Shown here: positions 18,520-29,776 of the stretch, one piece after another
Position numbering within the stretch: the first letter of the stretch is position 1
Layout: every line of letters begins with the position of its first letter
Assembly: GCF_000830985.1 (NCBI RefSeq)
Contig: NZ_CP007151.1
Coordinates: 682,001 to 746,000, forward strand
Reading direction: 5' to 3'
DNA from: Marinobacter similis
GTDB taxonomy: Bacteria > Pseudomonadota > Gammaproteobacteria > Pseudomonadales > Oleiphilaceae
Length of the DNA stretch: 64,000 nucleotides
Position numbers and translations under genes: made by a program
Notes under the pieces: generated by a model
What the model saw: only the letters and a program-made list of their open reading frames with translations
Database searches by the model: none
What the model was told of the DNA's origin: nothing

Positions 18520-20655
18520 ATGAACGCTAAGGCACAGGCAGTGTAACTACGATTCCGATGCAGGAAGCTTCACTCGACATCTGGAACAGCAAATATCAGC
18601 TGAAAACCAAGACTGGCGAGCCTGTCGACAAGGACATTAAAGCGACGTACGAACGCGTAGCGAAAGCCCTGTCCGAAGTAGAAAACAAATCGGTGCGCGA
18701 AAAGCACAAGAAGGATTTTGTCTGGGCCCTTCAGCACGGTGCCATTCCGGCTGGACGTATCACCTCCAACGCCGGCGCCGAAGCCCACAAGCCTGCCACC
18801 TCCACCATCAACTGCACCGTGTCCGGTTCTGTTCAAGATTCCATGAACGATATCCTGGAAAAGAACCACGAAGCAGGCCTGACCCTGAAAGCGGGTTGCG
18901 GTATTGGTTATGAGTTCTCCACGCTGCGCCCGAAAGGTGCCTACGTTGCTGGTGCCGGCGCGACCACTTCCGGCCCGCTGTCGTTCATGGATATCTTCGA
19001 CCGCATGTGCTTCACCGTCTCTTCCGCCGGTGGCCGCCGCGGCGCCCAGATGGCCACTTTTGACGTGCACCACCCGGACGTCATCGATTTCATCCAGGCC
19101 AAGCGTGAAGACGGACGCCTGCGCCAGTTCAACCTGTCGCTGCTGATCACCGAAGATTTCATTGAAGCCGTTCGTAACGGCGATGACTGGCACCTGTCAT
19201 TCCCGGTCACCCAGAAAGAAGTTGAGGACGAAGGTCTGGATCTGAGCGATGCCAGCCAGTTCGTGTACCGCGACTTCCCGATCCTCAAGGGTTACGTGGT
19301 CAACGATGAAGGCAAAGTGGCGTGCCGGATCTACCGCACCCTGAAAGCCCAGTTCATCTGGGACACCATCATGACTTCCACCTACGATTACGCCGAGCCT
19401 GGCTTCATCCTGATCGACAAGGTCAATCAGATGAACAACAACTGGTTCTGCGAGGACATCCGCGCCACCAACCCTTGTGGCGAACAGCCGCTGCCTCCTT
19501 ACGGCAGCTGCCTGCTGGGCTCGGTGAACCTGACTATGTTCGTGGACTACCCGTTCACTGACAAAGCCAGCTTCAACTATGAGAAGTACCGCAAGGTTGT
19601 GGGCATCTTCACCCGCATGCTGGATAACGTGGTTGAGATCAACGGCCTGCCGCTGGAAGAGCAGCGCCACGAAATCACCTACAAGCGTCGTCACGGCATG
19701 GGCATCCTGGGCCTGGGCTCCACACTGGCGATGCTGCGTATGCCTTACGGTTCTGCAGAATCCGTTCAGTTCACCGAAGAAGTGGTACGTGAGATGGCCG
19801 TAGAGGGCTGGCGCCAGTCGTTGGCCCTGGCTGAAGAGAAGGGTGTCGCTCCAATCATGGACGACGAGTTCGAAATCACACCCAAGATGCTGGGCAAATG
19901 CCCGCAGCTTTTGGAAGACGGCTACAAGTTGGGTGATAAGCTCAAAGGCCGCGTTCTGCACGCCAAGTACAGCAAGTACATGCAGCAGATCGCCAGCGTT
20001 GAGCCGAAGCTGGTGGAAGAGCTGGCCGAGAAAGGTGGTCGCTTCACTCACCACACTTCTATCGCGCCGACTGGCACCATCAGCCTGTCACTGGCCAACA
20101 ACGCCAGCAACGGTATTGAGCCGAGCTTCTCGCACCACTACGCCCGGAACATCATCCGTGAAGGCCGTAAGACTAAAGAGAAAGTTGATGTGTTCTCCTT
20201 TGAGCTGCTGGCTTACCGCCACATGGTCAATCCGGGTGCAATGCCGTTCTCTGACGACGAAGACAAGAAGCTGCCGAGCTACTTCACCACGTCTGACGAT
20301 GTGACGCCGTCTCAGCACGTAGATATCCAGTCTGCAGCCCAGAGATGTAGATTCCTCGATTTCCAAGACGGCCAATGTTCCGACAGACTTCGCCTATCAG
20401 GATTTCAAGGACATTTACCTGTACGCCTACGACATGGGTCTGAAGGGTTGCACCACCTTCCGATTCAATCCGGAAGCCTTCCAGGGCGTATTGGTTAAAG
20501 AGAAAGATCTCGAAAACACGGAATACGAGTTCACTCTGGATGATGGCAGCAAGGTGACTCTGAAAGGCAACGAGCAGGTCGAGTACGACGGCGAGATCCA
20601 CAACGCCGCCAACCTGTTTGACGCATTGAAAGAAGGCACTTACGGCAAGTACTGA
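18520..20655 (+). CDS. nrdJa: Cobalamin-dependent ribonucleotide reductase, large part NrdJa, two frameshifts
   Basis: Class II (adenosylcobalamin) ribonucleotide reductase catalytic chain, which makes dNTP precursors with or without oxygen. The core shows the NPCGEQPL active-site loop with the thiyl cysteine, SLLITEDFIEAV, and the first redox cysteine near STINCTVSGSV. ATG 18520 has GAGGGTGG upstream and MNAKAQAV; one base missing near 18543 then joins TTIPMQEASLDIW, so it is preferred over ATG 18558. A dinucleotide is missing near 20345 (AGATGTA, expected AGATATGTA), restoring RYVDSSISKTANVP. Corrected length is 712 residues, like Pseudomonas NrdJa. The C-terminal part is encoded by the next gene. 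Confidence 0.92.
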
Positions 20656-20683
20656 TCCGGGAACCCGACACAGGACAACGAAC

Positions 20684-21382
20684 ATGACAGTTAAAATCAG
20701 CAACAAAATCGTCGGCTACCGCGTTAAGAAAGCCGACACAGACAGCAACGCTGAAGCCAAGGCAGCAGCGAGCCAGGAAGCCAAGCCCGTTCAGATGAAC
20801 GAACACATCGAACGGCCGGATTTCCTGCTGGGCACCACCTACAAGATCAAGCCGCCGATTGGCGAGCATGCGATGTACATCACCATCAATGACATCCTGC
20901 TCAATGAAGACACGGACCACGAGAGCCGTCAGCCCTACGAGGTGTTCATCAACTCCAAGTCGATGGAGCACTTCCAGTGGGTTATCGCCCTCACCCGCGT
21001 TATTTCCGCGGTCTTCCGTAAAGGCGGCGACGTGACTTTCCTGGTGGAAGAGCTGCGCTCGGTGTATGACCCCAACGGTGGTTACTTCAAGAAAGGCGGT
21101 GTCTTCATGCCGTCGCTGGTCGCTGAAATCGGCGCGGTAATCGAGAAGCACCTGAAGGCCATCGGTCTGCTCGAAAGCGAAGAGATGAGCGAAACCACCA
21201 AGCGCATTCTCGCTGAAAAGCGCGCGGAGTTCGAAGCCAGCCACACCACGGCAACGAACGATGAGAAGGCCAGCGACTACCCGGCCAACGCCACCATGTG
21301 CGGCAAATGCAGCACCAAGGCGGTGATCGTCATGGACGGTTGTGCTACCTGCCTGTCCTGCGGCGACAGCAAGTGTCAGTAG
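20684..21382 (+). CDS. nrdJb: Ribonucleotide reductase subunit NrdJb
   Basis: Separate C-terminal chain of the split class II enzyme, 232 residues, as in Pseudomonas aeruginosa NrdJb. It carries a TSCPD-like domain (LEHFQWVIALTRVISAVFRKG-type segment, VFRKGGDVTFLVEEL) and ends in a four-cysteine cluster MCGKC...GCATCLSCGDSKC, the mobile tail expected to reduce the active-site disulfide and possibly bind zinc. It starts 28 bases after nrdJa with GGACAACGAAC upstream of ATG and is followed by a strong terminator. The frame is intact. Confidence 0.94.
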   Translation: MTVKISNKIVGYRVKKADTDSNAEAKAAASQEAKPVQMNEHIERPDFLLGTTYKIKPPIGEHAMYITINDILLNEDTDHESRQPYEVFINSKSMEHFQWVIALTRVISAVFRKGGDVTFLVEELRSVYDPNGGYFKKGGVFMPSLVAEIGAVIEKHLKAIGLLESEEMSETTKRILAEKRAEFEASHTTATNDEKASDYPANATMCGKCSTKAVIVMDGCATCLSCGDSKCQ

Positions 21383-21687
21383 CCCTTAGAAGTGGTTACT
21401 TATGAATAGTTAAGATTTTGCATGCTATAACCCTCAGAGCCTACCGCTCTGGGGGTTTTTTATGAATATCTTCATCTATCAAAACTCGACAACTTCTCTT
21501 GCCAATCAGATTAAACGCCCTATACTAATGGATATATAAACAATTCCTCCCCAAGCCATTGTATTAAATGGCTTTTAGGTTTTAAATTATCCAATTTTGG
21601 GGATTAAGTATCCAATCTGTCCAGCACCAAAAATCGCCATATAAGATTGTTCAGTTTACGCACAGCGAATCTGGCGAGATACGGTTT
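21383..21687. other. Left boundary of the accessory island
   Basis: After the nrdJ terminator the DNA becomes AT-rich with no gene. It holds ATACTAATG (21522-21530), repeated directly at 29850-29858, and an 8-base inverted repeat AAGCCATT/AATGGCTT (21553-21560, 21567-21574) with spacer GTATTA followed by TTAGGTTTT. The stretch from 21586 to 21688 is open in the frame of the first recombinase (reading YKIVQFTHSESGE just before its ATG), so the true start of that gene may lie further left if bases are missing here too. Confidence 0.5.
21430..21461 (+). terminator. Intrinsic terminator of the nrdJab operon
   Basis: ACCCTCAGAGC, loop CTACC, GCTCTGGGGGT with one T-G wobble, followed by a run of six T. 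It lies 47 bases after the nrdJb stop and marks the left edge of the accessory region. Confidence 0.92.
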
Positions 21688-22858
21688 ATGATCGTGGATC
21701 GTAAGAAGGAGACACCGGTTGAGGCCGCGTCTCTTTACGAGTGCCACCTAATCCATAAGCACGATTCACACAAAACACGCCGACAAGCCCTGGATCGCTT
21801 GGTTCATTTGTATACCTGGGCAAACGATGTTGGTGTTGATCTGGACCGCCAATTGCTATCGGGGGAGGGGTTCACACAGCCTCAAGCCCGATCCTTCGCT
21901 GCGTGGCTTCGTAAACGATGGATGCAGGATAACGGCGTGCTTCCCTACACCAAGCGCAAAACACTCAATAGCACACTCATGGGTTGCTCTGTAATCTGCC
22001 GTTGGTTTATTTCTCAGTTTGCACGACCTGAGTCAGAGACCAGGCATAAGCGTGTCATCGATCTTGAGATCTTGCTTAGCGCCCAAAAGCGGATCTGGAA
22101 GGAACTTAACGTAAAGATCCGAAAGGAATCCGTTGCGGAGGACCTTTCTGACGAAGAAATCATGAAGATCGAGAGCTTCCTTCGTCCTGAAAACAGAAGT
22201 GGTTTAGTTGGTTGGGACATTGCCACCAGAGACTATTTGATATGGCGAATAGCCATCGAGTTTGGCTTACGAATTGGTGAAATCTTGGCACTTCGTCGAA
22301 GATTGCCCAACTCGTAGTACCCCTTATTTCCGGGTTATGCGCATTGAGGAAAGAGACCTGAATTACTTTGATCCTCGCCGCGATCCCCCTCGCCCAAAGA
22401 CACTTTCCAGAGACTTGGGAATCCTCTTGGATAATTCACGGTTTCCCAATTTGGTGAACGAATACGTATCCACGAACCGATACGTTCCGGTAATTCATAA
22501 GGGAAAGAAAAAGAAACGTTTTAATCTACCACACAGATTCCTGATCACTGCTCGGAGCGGCAACCCTCTATCCCAAAAGATGGCCAGCAAAATCGCTCAA
22601 AAAATCAAACAAGGAACCGGAGTGGACTTCCACTGGCATTTGGCTCGCCATGCTTTTTTTAACCGTGCTTATGCCGCAGCAGCTGAGATACAAGACCGCG
22701 AAGAGAAAAAGATAAGAATGGCGGATCTGATCGTCTGGGGTGGATGGGAGTCCCCGGACAGTTTGGACATTTACAGTCGAAGAGCACGGCGTGAGCGCGC
22801 CAAGACTCCTTTGAAAATTTGGCAACACGGTGGAAACGTATGGAACGCTCTGAACTGA
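21688..22858 (+). CDS. Tyrosine recombinase 1 of a recombinase trio, frameshifted
   Basis: Phage-integrase-family site-specific recombinase, corrected length 390 residues. The N-terminal half is a SAM-like core-binding domain (about residues 20-110). The catalytic domain has Arg I in FGLRIGEIL, the HxxR-type box in HWHLARHAFFNRA, and the nucleophile Tyr in WESPDSLDIYSRR. A dinucleotide is missing near 22300 (CGTCGAAG, expected CGTCTCGAAG), restoring LALRLEDCPTRSTPYF. The stop overlaps the start of recombinase 2 by 19 bases. Codon usage and base composition are more AT-rich than the flanking core genes. First gene of a six-gene operon. Confidence 0.85.
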
Positions 22859-24425
22859 CGGAAGATTTTGAAACGGGGCTGTTTAGGCACCCAGATGGAC
22901 GCGTTTTTGTTCGGTGTGAGTTTAATCCCGAGGACCCAGTTTGGATCGATGTTTCCAGCGACTCATGGAGTGCCACCTATAGTGGCAATCAGCATATTTG
23001 TGATTGGAGTAAGATTGATGCTTCGCCGAAGCTCATATCTTCGCTCCAAGACGTTCTGAAAGACCGCCTTCGCACGAATTCACCCTCCTATTTGTCAAGG
23101 TGTGAAATTTCTCTCAGGAAATTTTTCCGGATTTCAGAGGATATCGGCCTAGTTCTCGGGGACGACTTTGCCCTATTGGACACGTCCTCGTTTCTTGAGA
23201 TCTGGAGCGTTCTCACCAGTTTCGATAGAAGCCTAATTCGATCCATCTACATGGAGTGTGCAGAGAAGAACATTGCAGGAGCAGATTACGGACTGGCCCG
23301 AGAGATTAAGGACTGGAGAGCGCGGAACGACGTCGTACAACTGCGAGATGTAGTACAATGGAATCCAGAAAAAGGTGCATTCACCGCTGCTGAATGGGAA
23401 ATAGTCCGGGGCTTTCTTGAGCAATGGACCCCCGATGAACACCCCCATATCATTGCCACTAAAATTTTCGGTCGAATCATGACCGAAACCCTCAAAAGGC
23501 CTTCCCAAATTTGGTCAATGCCGAAGGATGCACTTTGGGTTGTCCCCTCCCACGACGGGCCTGACGAGTATTTCCTGCGTATTCCGAAAGCAAAAGCTCA
23601 AACCGGGGAGCGGCCTGGCGTATGGCAAATCACGGAGTCACTTGGTAAAGCCATACAGGAATATTCCCAGATTCCAGAAATCCGGACCCTTCAAGAGCAA
23701 GTCAATCGGCTTGCGGTTTTGCCCGGACGCCAGGGAACTCCCCGATGGGTTCAGTACGGACAGGTAGATGCCCAGTCCGGTAAAACCTGCCTCCAGAATC
23801 TGATAAGAAACGAGGAGCTAATCAGCCTCGTACAGGTCAGGTCATCAACCTCACGCCCTACCGCATCCGCCACACGGGCGGCACAGCTATGGCTCTCCAG
23901 GGGATAGCAAGGGAGCAAATTCAGGAAATTCTAGAGCATGACTCACCATTTACATGCGATGCCTATATTCAGGCCGTGGGATCGGACCTGATGCCAGCGC
24001 TCGAAAGAGCAACAGATCGCGGCGTTGGGGAAGTTTTCGCCATTCTAAGCGAAGCCTACTTCTTCAAGGGGACAATCACCGATGATATTGGAAAGAAGGC
24101 CATCGCCATCCCCACTGTTAACCTCCATGAGCCACCTGCAAATGATGCCCCAGTGCCTGCTGTCGTTGGTGGCTGTGGCAAGCACGGGGCTTGCACCAAG
24201 CATCCGTTCTGGGCTTGTTACAACGGCTGCCCCCATTTTTTGGCCTGGAAAGAGGCAGATCACCGAAAGTCCTTGGATTACGTGGAGTCAGAACTGACCC
24301 GCTGGAGCAAGGCTGAGGGAGGAAAGGAACGGAGTAAGCTCTACAAAGACTTTGACCGGATCGCAGCCTCCATTCGGGAAGTTGTTCAGCAGGTGGAAGC
24401 AGTTAACGGGGATGCAGCAGTATGA
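22840..24425 (+). CDS. Tyrosine recombinase 2 of the trio, frameshifted
   Basis: Second tyrosine recombinase, corrected length 528 residues from ATG 22840 (GGTGG upstream). The Arg I position is in ETLKRPSQIWSM, a variant pattern. One base is missing near 23840; the restored frame reads VINLTPYRIRHTGGTAMALQG, giving the HxxR-like box RIRHTGGTA, with the nucleophile Tyr in FTCDAYIQAVG. The C-terminal extension has cysteines in GGCGKHGACTKHPFWACYNGCPHF, a likely zinc-binding cluster. The stop overlaps the start of recombinase 3 by ATGA. Confidence 0.82.
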
Positions 24426-26602
24426 ATGCAACTGAACTCAGGCAATGGCTTTCTGAGATTCCAGCCAATACTGTTCTGATAGACAAAGTCTCCCCTTTGT
24501 TAGAGGAACTCCCGCAAGGTGCTTCCTTTCAGGACGATGAATGGGAGGTTATTGACTGGTTAACTCGCGGGGTAGCCAGAAGACGAAGCGCTATCCTGCG
24601 ATTCTCCGGCATCACTCACACGGAACTTCGGAGCCTGACCAAGTTGTGGGTACTAGACGGTCGGCTCAAGAAGAAAACAGGTAAAGGAACAGCAGATAGC
24701 AAAATTAATGTCCTGACAGTGCTGGCTGAGGTTCTGGGTGCGCGCCCAATACTCACGTTCAAAACCGATGACTTCTACCAGGCAGAGAAACTGATTTCTG
24801 AGAGGTACGGTGAGGGCACCGCATTTAGGCAATCGGGATACCTGGAGGCGGCGTCGTCATGGTTGGGTGTCAGCCTCGGCCTCTCGCTAGACTATCAAAG
24901 CAGGCTCACCAACCCCGCAGTACATGGGCGATATGGTACGGACGAAGGCAGGGCCAATAAGCTGGTTCCGGATACGGTATTCCGCGACCTCATTGCAGCG
25001 AGGCATCGCGAAGAACTCATAGCAAAAGACACGTTCTTCCTGAACGTCTTGGCAATTCAGATGGCGACGGGGTTTCGTATCAGCGAACTGATGGCCCTGC
25101 CAGCCAATTGCCTTCTCCGCGAGGGCGGCCATCTTCAAATTCTTCACTACCCAGCCAAGGGCGGGCTTCCGGTGCCTCGCCCCATTCATCCGAGCATGAA
25201 GGACGTCGTGGACGACGCTGTAGAGGCCCTCTTCGAGTTAACGTCAGATGCCCGAGCCGTGGCTGAGCGAATGCGCTCAGAATCGGGTCTCGACTGGTCC
25301 GCAATCTATGCTGATCCAGAAGCGTTACGATACTTCGTTGCCCAATGGGCTCACGAATGGACCCGTAATCCTAATCACTTGATGATCAATCCCAAAGGTG
25401 CCTGGTACAACCAAGGTCAATGTTTTGTTGATGCGATTGGCGCTCTCGAAGAAGTCGGTGGAATTAAAACCAAGGCTACCCGAGCCCTTGGGGTCGACAG
25501 AAGCACTTTTTACATGCTCTTAGCCGCACAAGAGGCGGCTCAAAGAGGCGAATTACCAGCTATCGCCAACTCTAGGAACAAGGGCCAACAGCGAACCAGT
25601 TGGGACACGGATCTCCGAGTGGTTTCCTTCATGAATTTAGAAAAGCACACCTCTGTTCTTATCCCGCAAAAGACCAGAGACGTAGTCCGCGACATCTTGG
25701 ATGAAGCACAAGAAGCGCAGTTGGCTGGCAAAGTTTATGCGGCCCCGGACCATAACCAGGAGCTGGAAGAGCGCTTTCGCTTTGAAATGCGACCATTGCT
25801 GAAAACCAACGAAGGTAAACCGGTCATTTACCCCTACGAAGCCCTGCTAGTGACGCAGAAGTACGCACTCAGCGAGACTCGTAGCACCAAGGCCGATGAG
25901 TTTTCGGTAGTCGGTGACCGTCAGTTCTCTTCTTGGCTCGCAGGCGAAGCTCGATCAAGGGGAACCGGCAACCACGAAGACAGCGTCTTCTCCCGCCTCG
26001 AGATCATTGATCCACGAAACGAAGAGTTCGTCAAATTTACGACTCATGACGTGCGCCACTGGCTCAATACCATCTACCAAAATGGCGGTCTAACCGAGGA
26101 TCAGATTGCGCTGATCTTCAACCGCAAACATAGGCAGCAAAACGCTGTTTATGACCAAACGAGCAACCGGGAACGCTCCGAACGGATGAAGCAGGCCATC
26201 CGTGACAAAATTGCCGTAGGCAATGCCACCAACACCTATTCCGCGCTGGCTGAGTTCTCCAGGGATGAGGCGGAAGAATACTTGGCGGCTGTCGTCCGGA
26301 TGGTGAATCCGATGCCTCACGGCGTATGCATGCTGGATTGGAGCACGGCCCCATGCCCTCACAATTTGAGCTGTTTCAGCTGTGAAACAGAAGACCCCGG
26401 ACCCTGTGAGCACTTAACTGTAGATCCCGGCAACAAGGAGCACGTTCAGGAACTGCAACGAATCGCCAGAGAGGCTGATTTAATCATTGACGCCATTGAG
26501 GTGCAGGGGTTCGAGGAATCACCCCAGATTGATTACTTCAAGCGCGTTCGAACGAACGTCGGTGTGGTGCTTAACCGGATTCCGGCAGTCGAGATTGAAT
26601 AG
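24422..26602 (+). CDS. Tyrosine recombinase 3 of the trio (large, with HTH and Cys cluster)
   Basis: A 726-residue tyrosine recombinase, intact. Arg I is in MATGFRISELMALP (about residue 220), and the HxxR box THDVRHWLNTIYQ, HRQQNAVYDQT with the nucleophile Tyr lie near residues 540-580. Between the catalytic halves is an inserted helix-turn-helix-like stretch KATRALGVDRSTFYMLLAAQ. The tail has CPHNLSCFSCETEDPGPCEHL, again a probable zinc cluster, then helices. Such double-length members occur with shorter partners in Tn554-like and recombinase-in-trio elements. It is coupled to recombinase 2 (ATGA) and is followed after 10 bases by the coiled-coil gene. Confidence 0.85.
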   Translation: MNATELRQWLSEIPANTVLIDKVSPLLEELPQGASFQDDEWEVIDWLTRGVARRRSAILRFSGITHTELRSLTKLWVLDGRLKKKTGKGTADSKINVLTVLAEVLGARPILTFKTDDFYQAEKLISERYGEGTAFRQSGYLEAASSWLGVSLGLSLDYQSRLTNPAVHGRYGTDEGRANKLVPDTVFRDLIAARHREELIAKDTFFLNVLAIQMATGFRISELMALPANCLLREGGHLQILHYPAKGGLPVPRPIHPSMKDVVDDAVEALFELTSDARAVAERMRSESGLDWSAIYADPEALRYFVAQWAHEWTRNPNHLMINPKGAWYNQGQCFVDAIGALEEVGGIKTKATRALGVDRSTFYMLLAAQEAAQRGELPAIANSRNKGQQRTSWDTDLRVVSFMNLEKHTSVLIPQKTRDVVRDILDEAQEAQLAGKVYAAPDHNQELEERFRFEMRPLLKTNEGKPVIYPYEALLVTQKYALSETRSTKADEFSVVGDRQFSSWLAGEARSRGTGNHEDSVFSRLEIIDPRNEEFVKFTTHDVRHWLNTIYQNGGLTEDQIALIFNRKHRQQNAVYDQTSNRERSERMKQAIRDKIAVGNATNTYSALAEFSRDEAEEYLAAVVRMVNPMPHGVCMLDWSTAPCPHNLSCFSCETEDPGPCEHLTVDPGNKEHVQELQRIAREADLIIDAIEVQGFEESPQIDYFKRVRTNVGVVLNRIPAVEIE

Positions 26603-26612
26603 GACATGTGTG

Positions 26613-27106
26613 ATGAAGAAAACCGGTAAGCGCCAACTACGTGGAGAAGCCCTTGAGCGCCGGATTGAGGCCGTCATCCGTGAGCTGGCTGCCGAGGCAA
26701 AGCGGGCTGGGGAAAGCTTCACCTACAACGCCACCAAAGTGGCTGGGCAAGTCCCGACAACACGCAAGACCTTGAGGCTCACGACGACCTTGTAGAGAAG
26801 GTTATAGCCGACCTGGACGCCCGCCGAAGAATGGTCGATGGCAATGCCACCGTCGAGCACTTGCGCGAACAGAATGCTCGCCTCAAGGAACAGATTGAGG
26901 AAAGAGAGAAGACTATCCTCGCCTTACGGTCCCATTGCGCAAATATCTATGAGCGCCTCCACGCCAACTCAATTGAGGCAGCACATTTGATTAGGCCTAT
27001 TGTCGAGGCGGAGAGCACCAATGCTGGCCATTGCATTCTGTGTGGCGGAGAGGCCCCTACATCATCGCGGCAGAGCAATGTCGTCCCACTGAAGGAGCGC
27101 AAGTAA
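26613..27106 (+). CDS. Small coiled-coil accessory protein of the recombinase operon, frameshifted
   Basis: Corrected length 164 residues. A basic N-terminus MKKTGKRQLRGEALERRIEA leads to a helix-rich region and a long coiled coil (VEHLREQNARLKEQIEEREK), with a CILCGG motif near the end. One C is missing near 26772 (ACCTT, expected ACCCTT), which restores TTRKTLEAHDDLVEKVIADL. The arrangement resembles TnpC-type accessory proteins that follow the recombinases of Tn554-family elements; relation by sequence is not shown. It ends two bases before the next start. Confidence 0.68.
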
Positions 27107-27108
27107 CT

Positions 27109-27564
27109 ATGGCGAGTGGCCAACAAATAGCAGCCGCAAACATTAAAAAGTTCAAGGATTGGATTAAAGAACGCAAAGCCGCCGAGGACTGGAAAGACTA
27201 CCTTCGCGGGCGGCAGCTCAATCGCACCGACATCGCCAAAGAATGCGGCTTCGCAACGTCCGTCCTTCGCCAGAATCCGACCGTAAAAGGCGATCTTGAG
27301 GCCCTAGAGAAGGAATTAGCCGATTCCGGCATAATCCCCAGTCCAAGTGGCGAATCGTCGTCTCAGGCCACCTCTACGCCCTCAGAGAGAGCCACTGATG
27401 ATCGCATCATCCTAATTAACGACAAAGCGCAAAAGCGCATTAAGGCCCTTGAGGAAAAAAATGCGGCTCTCTCTGCCGAACTGATGGAACTCCGCGCAAA
27501 GCTCAAGCGCTACGAAATGATCGAAAAACACCTGACTGAGACCGGTCGGATGGTGCGTCCATGA
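27109..27564 (+). CDS. Small HTH plus coiled-coil protein of the recombinase operon
   Basis: 151 residues, intact. The N-terminal half has a possible DNA-binding helix-turn-helix (LNRTDIAKECGFATSVLRQN), a Ser/Thr-rich linker around residues 80-95 and a C-terminal coiled coil (KRIKALEEKNAALSAELMEL). AAGGAG lies upstream of ATG 27109. The stop overlaps the helicase start (ATGA). I do not recognise a named family; the role is probably DNA binding or complex assembly in the recombination module (inference). Confidence 0.7.
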   Translation: MASGQQIAAANIKKFKDWIKERKAAEDWKDYLRGRQLNRTDIAKECGFATSVLRQNPTVKGDLEALEKELADSGIIPSPSGESSSQATSTPSERATDDRIILINDKAQKRIKALEEKNAALSAELMELRAKLKRYEMIEKHLTETGRMVRP

Positions 27565-29776
27565 CAGATCTATCAGTCGAGTTGACCATCACATCGATCT
27601 TAAGTCGAGGTAGAATCGGCGGTGTTATTATGGCCGGGACTAGCCCGGAGGGAATTCGGTATATCGCTCAATGCAATTGGAAGCTGATTCCCGATTCAAG
27701 CTTTCCTTCCAAGGGGCAGCGCTGGCATGTAGAAGGCCCCGTCGAGATGACGAAAACAGTCATCAAGGGGTTCGTCAAGCATGATCGTCAAATCTACGCA
27801 GAGACGGCTAGAATCCTCCGGCCATCAGGTCAAAACATCATTGCCTGGATCGCCGAAAACCCTAACATTATCGGGGTTGGTCACGTTAAAGCTCGCAAAC
27901 TTTACGACCGCTTTGGGCCCGATCTGATCAACCTGATAGAACAGCGGGAAATTCCTGCCCTTACCACCGTCGTTACTGAGGAGTCAGCTCAGTTAATCTG
28001 TCATGCTTTCCAGCAACACAATGTTGGAGAGGTCCTGCTGTGGCTCGATCAAATGGGCATTAACCGTTCAATCGGCCAAAAGGTCATCTCCTGCTATGGC
28101 GATCAGGCCCGAGATAAGGTCGAATCCAATCCTTACCTCCTGATCAGCTTTGAAGCGAAATGGAAAATCGTAGACGGGCTCGCAAGGAATCGATTCGGTG
28201 TCTCCGAAAACGATCACCGTCGCCTAGAAGCCGCTGTTGAGGAAGCCTTGTACCGTGGCCTTTCCAAAGGCCACACCTGTCTTCCGGAAACCAATCTACG
28301 GCAAGCGGTTAATCGGCTATTGCTGAAAAAAGACCTGGTGGATCAAGCTCTGGCATTGGGAGACAGCACTCAATACCGCAAGGTATCAGACCGCTATCAG
28401 CCAGCAGGCACCTATATCATTGAGAGCCAAGTCGCTCAGCGCCTCCATGAAATCATTGAGGGTGAAAACGCCTCTCAAGGATCAATCTTTCAAACCGGGG
28501 CTCCGAGTCACGAATCCGTTGAATCAGCCATCGAGCAGTACGAACAGGCACAAGGCTTCGAGCTTTCTTTGGAACAGAAACAAGCAGTTCAATGCAGCGT
28601 TACCTCCAAGGCCAGCTTAATTCTAGCGGTGCGGGAACCGGCAAAACAACTGTCCTAAAGGCCCTCTACGAGGCCATAGAAGCCGTTTCACCAAGCACCG
28701 CCATCTTTCAGGTCGCACTTGCAGGCCGGGCCGCACAGCGAATGAGCGAAGCTACAGGCCGGGGCTCAATGACCATTGCAGCATTTCTCCACTCAGTGGA
28801 AGAAACCATGCTTGGCGAGGGATCGCTGGTCGTAGTGGATGAAGTTTCCATGGTGGACGTGATCCTCTTCTATCGGCTCTTAGCACACATTCCACCGGGC
28901 ACACGGCTAGTGCTCGTCGGAGACCCGAGCCAGCTCCCACCGATAGGCCCAGGACTTGTTTTGCACGCGCTTGCGGGACACCCCTCTATTCCGCAGACCG
29001 AGTTAAAAGTGGTAAAACGCCAATCCGAAGCCAGCGGGATTCCATTGGTAGCCTCAGCAGTCAGATCCCATCAAATTCCCAGCTTTGCTGAGTTCAAAGG
29101 AATCGGAAACGGGGTTTCAATGATTGAGTGCCCGGAGAATTCCCTGGACCAAACGGTTCAGGGCCTATATCGACAGCTTGGAGGGACCGGAACTGACTAC
29201 AGCGTTCAAATACTCTCCACCACCCGATCCGGGAATGGAGGCGTCCAGCACATTAACCAACTGTTCAGGGACCACCTTCAACGTGATGCAGAACCAGTAT
29301 TTTGCTTTAACTCAGAGTTCGGGGTGGTACAAGGCATGACGCTCGAGCGTGTGCTTCTCTCCGTTGGCGACCTGGTCATGTTCACCAAAAACGACTACGC
29401 CATTGACTTACGAAATGGATCCTTAGGCCGCATTGTCTCAGCGCTGCCTGTCAATAACGAACAGTCGGACTGCTGCGTGGTTGATTTCGAAGGGACGGAA
29501 ATCGCCCTCAAGTCGCATCAACTAGAAGCGCTGACCCACGCTTATTCAATCACCGTACACAAGTCTCAAGGCAGCCAATTCAACCGGGCTATTATCCCTA
29601 TTCGGCGATCTCGCCTGCTGGATCAAACGTTAATTTACACCGCCATAACAAGAGGCGTAGATCAGGTTGTGCTTGTCGGTGATCGAAAAGCAGCAGAAGA
29701 GGCAATTCTGGCACCCGCTTCTGCGGCTCGTCGAAACGTTACTCTTCCGGACTTAATGCAATCATCGACAAACTGA
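27561..29776 (+). CDS. RecD2-like superfamily 1 DNA helicase, frameshifted at Walker A
   Basis: Corrected length 738 residues. The N-terminus has an OB-like region and a helix-hairpin-helix (NPNIIGVGHVKARKLYDRFG), as in RecD2. Helicase motifs: Walker A SGAGTGKTTV (one base missing near 28623, CTAGC expected CTAAGC), motif II VVVDEVSMVD, motif III GDPSQLPPIGPG, the UvrD_C_2 motif SITVHKSQGSQF and final YTAITRG. RecD2 enzymes unwind 5' to 3'. It is translationally coupled to the HTH gene, so it is the sixth gene of the recombinase operon. A dedicated helicase in such an operon is unusual; it might process ends or replicate an excised circle (inference). Confidence 0.85.

Noticed and set aside
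18520..18546. Eight-codon leader peptide upstream of nrdJa
   Set aside because: It is one base out of frame with the gene and the junction reads as a normal NrdJa N-terminus, so a base loss is simpler.
19197..20054. 285-residue frame antisense to nrdJa
   Set aside because: nrdJa is unambiguous by motif; the antisense frame has no domain or start signal.
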